From contig NC_044571.1 in the NCBI RefSeq assembly GCF_901933205.1, positions 9,897,420 through 9,961,419 of the forward strand: a DNA stretch of 64,000 bases, written 5' to 3'. This stretch comes from Camarhynchus parvulus (Eukaryota; Chordata; Aves; Passeriformes; Thraupidae). Positions 62,895 through 64,000 of the stretch are shown in pieces. The stretch's first letter is position 1. Every line of letters starts with the position of its first letter. Made by a program: the position numbers and the translations under genes. The notes beneath the pieces were generated by a model. That model was given only the letters and a program-made list of their open reading frames with translations. It was not told where the DNA came from and ran no database searches.

Positions 62895-63570
62895 CCTAGA
62901 AAAGAGGCTGAGTGTACCCTCAGCAAGTCTGCAGGTGATGCAAAACTGGGAGGAGTGGTTGAAGCAGAGATGGGTGTGCTGCTGTTCAGAGGGACCTTGG
63001 CAGGCTGAAGTGACCCTACAGGATCCTTATGAAGACAAACAAAGGGAAGTGCCAAGTCCCAATACAACACCAGGCACCAGCACAGGTGGAGGGCTGAGCA
63101 GCTGGAGAACAACTGTGCAGCAAATGTTCCAGAGGACACCCAGTTGGACACAAAGGAGCAATGTGATCTTGCAGCAAAGCCCAACAGCACCTGCAGGGCA
63201 AGAGAAATGATTCTTCCTCTCTACTCAAACATCACCAGAAGGTCATGGGCATGCTGGAGTGAACCAGCAAGGTGCCCACAGATGATTGAGGGACTGGAGT
63301 AGTTTCATGTGAGGGGAGATGTAGAGTGCTGGGACTGCTCAACATGGAGAAGGGAAGGCTTTGGGATCTTACCAATGCATAGGTTGATGAGGGGATGTCA
63401 CAGAGTGCATCTCAGCGAGAGCACGAGGGGCAAAGGGCACAAAATGAAACACAGGAAGTCTGAATATAAAATCTTTTTCCTAAGAGAACACTCAAGCACT
63501 GGATATCCTGAGATACTGAGATACTGTGGGATATCCACCACTGGAGATGTTTGAAACCCAGCCAGACATA
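62895..63570 (+). mobile_element. CR1 LINE, degenerate ORF2 C-terminal part
   Basis: The DNA follows the CR1 ORF2 layout after the polymerase active site. AAGTCTGCAGGTGATGCAAA and ACTGGGAGGAGTGGTTGAAG correspond to the region where the FADDT box ends. Later the frame with SEYKIFFLREHSSTGYPEIL resembles the conserved ORF2 end, and CCACTGGAGATGTTTGAAAC leads towards the 3' UTR. Frameshifts and stops are many, and no clear tail is present. It is older than most copies here. Confidence 0.8.
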
Positions 63571-63687
63571 GCAAATGTCTCCCAGTAACTCTGCTATGAG
63601 TAAGACCTAAATTTAAATAGTTGTGTGAATAGCCTGGGACACTTGTAAGCATTTTTTGCAATACTTATGACTGAAATCTAAGGCAAC

Positions 63688-63763
63688 CTATTATATATAT
63701 TATATATATTATACCTATTATATATATTAACCTATATATATATTAACCTATATATTTTTATAG
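63688..63763. repeat. AT-rich tandem repeat (TATATATT and AACCTATATAT units)
   Basis: Alternating TA runs separated by ATTA and AACC, with the unit TATATATTAACC occurring in tandem. It is noncoding low-complexity DNA. Confidence 0.9.
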
Positions 63764-64000
63764 TTAGACTCACACAAAAGTAGCTATGTGTGTGAATGTC
63801 CTAAAGGATGTATGATGCAGGGGTGGACCACAGCACTTTTTAAAAAATCTAAATATATTCAGGTAGGTAAAAGCAAATTTAGATGGATGAATGGGGGCAG
63901 GGGTGTAATTATTGATAGCTATGCATGGGCACAAACAGGCAGGAAGAGACTTTAATCTCCTTTTACAGCTTTGGATTATGAGAAATACTGGGTCAGAAGG
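63764..64000. other. Unique DNA to window end
   Basis: Nothing recognisable. Confidence 0.4.

Overview
The window looks like nuclear DNA from a bird, probably a passerine. It carries ten fragments of CR1 LINEs (the dominant avian LINE) with their typical 3' tails, LTRs of avian ERV types, and a nuclear copy of mitochondrial 16S rRNA. No host protein-coding exon, tRNA or other functional RNA gene could be supported. Almost all short open frames are unremarkable, are antisense to CR1, or lie in GC-rich repeats. The window is best read as intergenic or deep intronic DNA. Family names are from memory of avian repeats, not from a search.

Layout. 0-12 kb: AT-rich unique DNA with old CR1 tails at 2.2 and 11.7 kb, and an unassigned GC-richer open stretch at 11.3-11.6 kb. 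12.16-12.74 kb: old ERVL-type solo LTR flanked by a 5-bp duplication. 13.6-14.7 kb: two CR1 pieces around a small CpG-rich patch holding a 22-bp triplicate. 20.8-21.3 kb: degenerate gammaretrovirus-like solo LTR. 26.3-27.7 kb: the longest CR1, with a broken reverse-transcriptase region. 31.4 kb: another CR1 tail.

32.4-35.9 kb holds the most notable feature: a young LTR retroelement on the minus strand. It has two 399-bp LTRs that differ at two positions by my reading, a perfect 6-bp target duplication (CCCATA), a tRNA-Trp-like primer binding site, a tryptophan-rich gag-position frame and a long Pro/Ala-rich frame. It has no recognisable protease, polymerase or envelope, so it would depend on another element's proteins to move. 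Each LTR carries two adjacent perfect inverted repeats, one of which presents CCAAT boxes.

44.7-45.6 kb: a minus-strand CR1 abuts a plus-strand 16S rRNA NUMT. 52.9-53.8 kb: a second CpG-rich patch containing a six-copy 52-bp minisatellite. 58.3 and 62.9-63.6 kb: two more CR1 fragments. The rest is AT-rich unique DNA with simple repeats. No set of genes works together here; the content is a record of mobile-element and organellar insertions.
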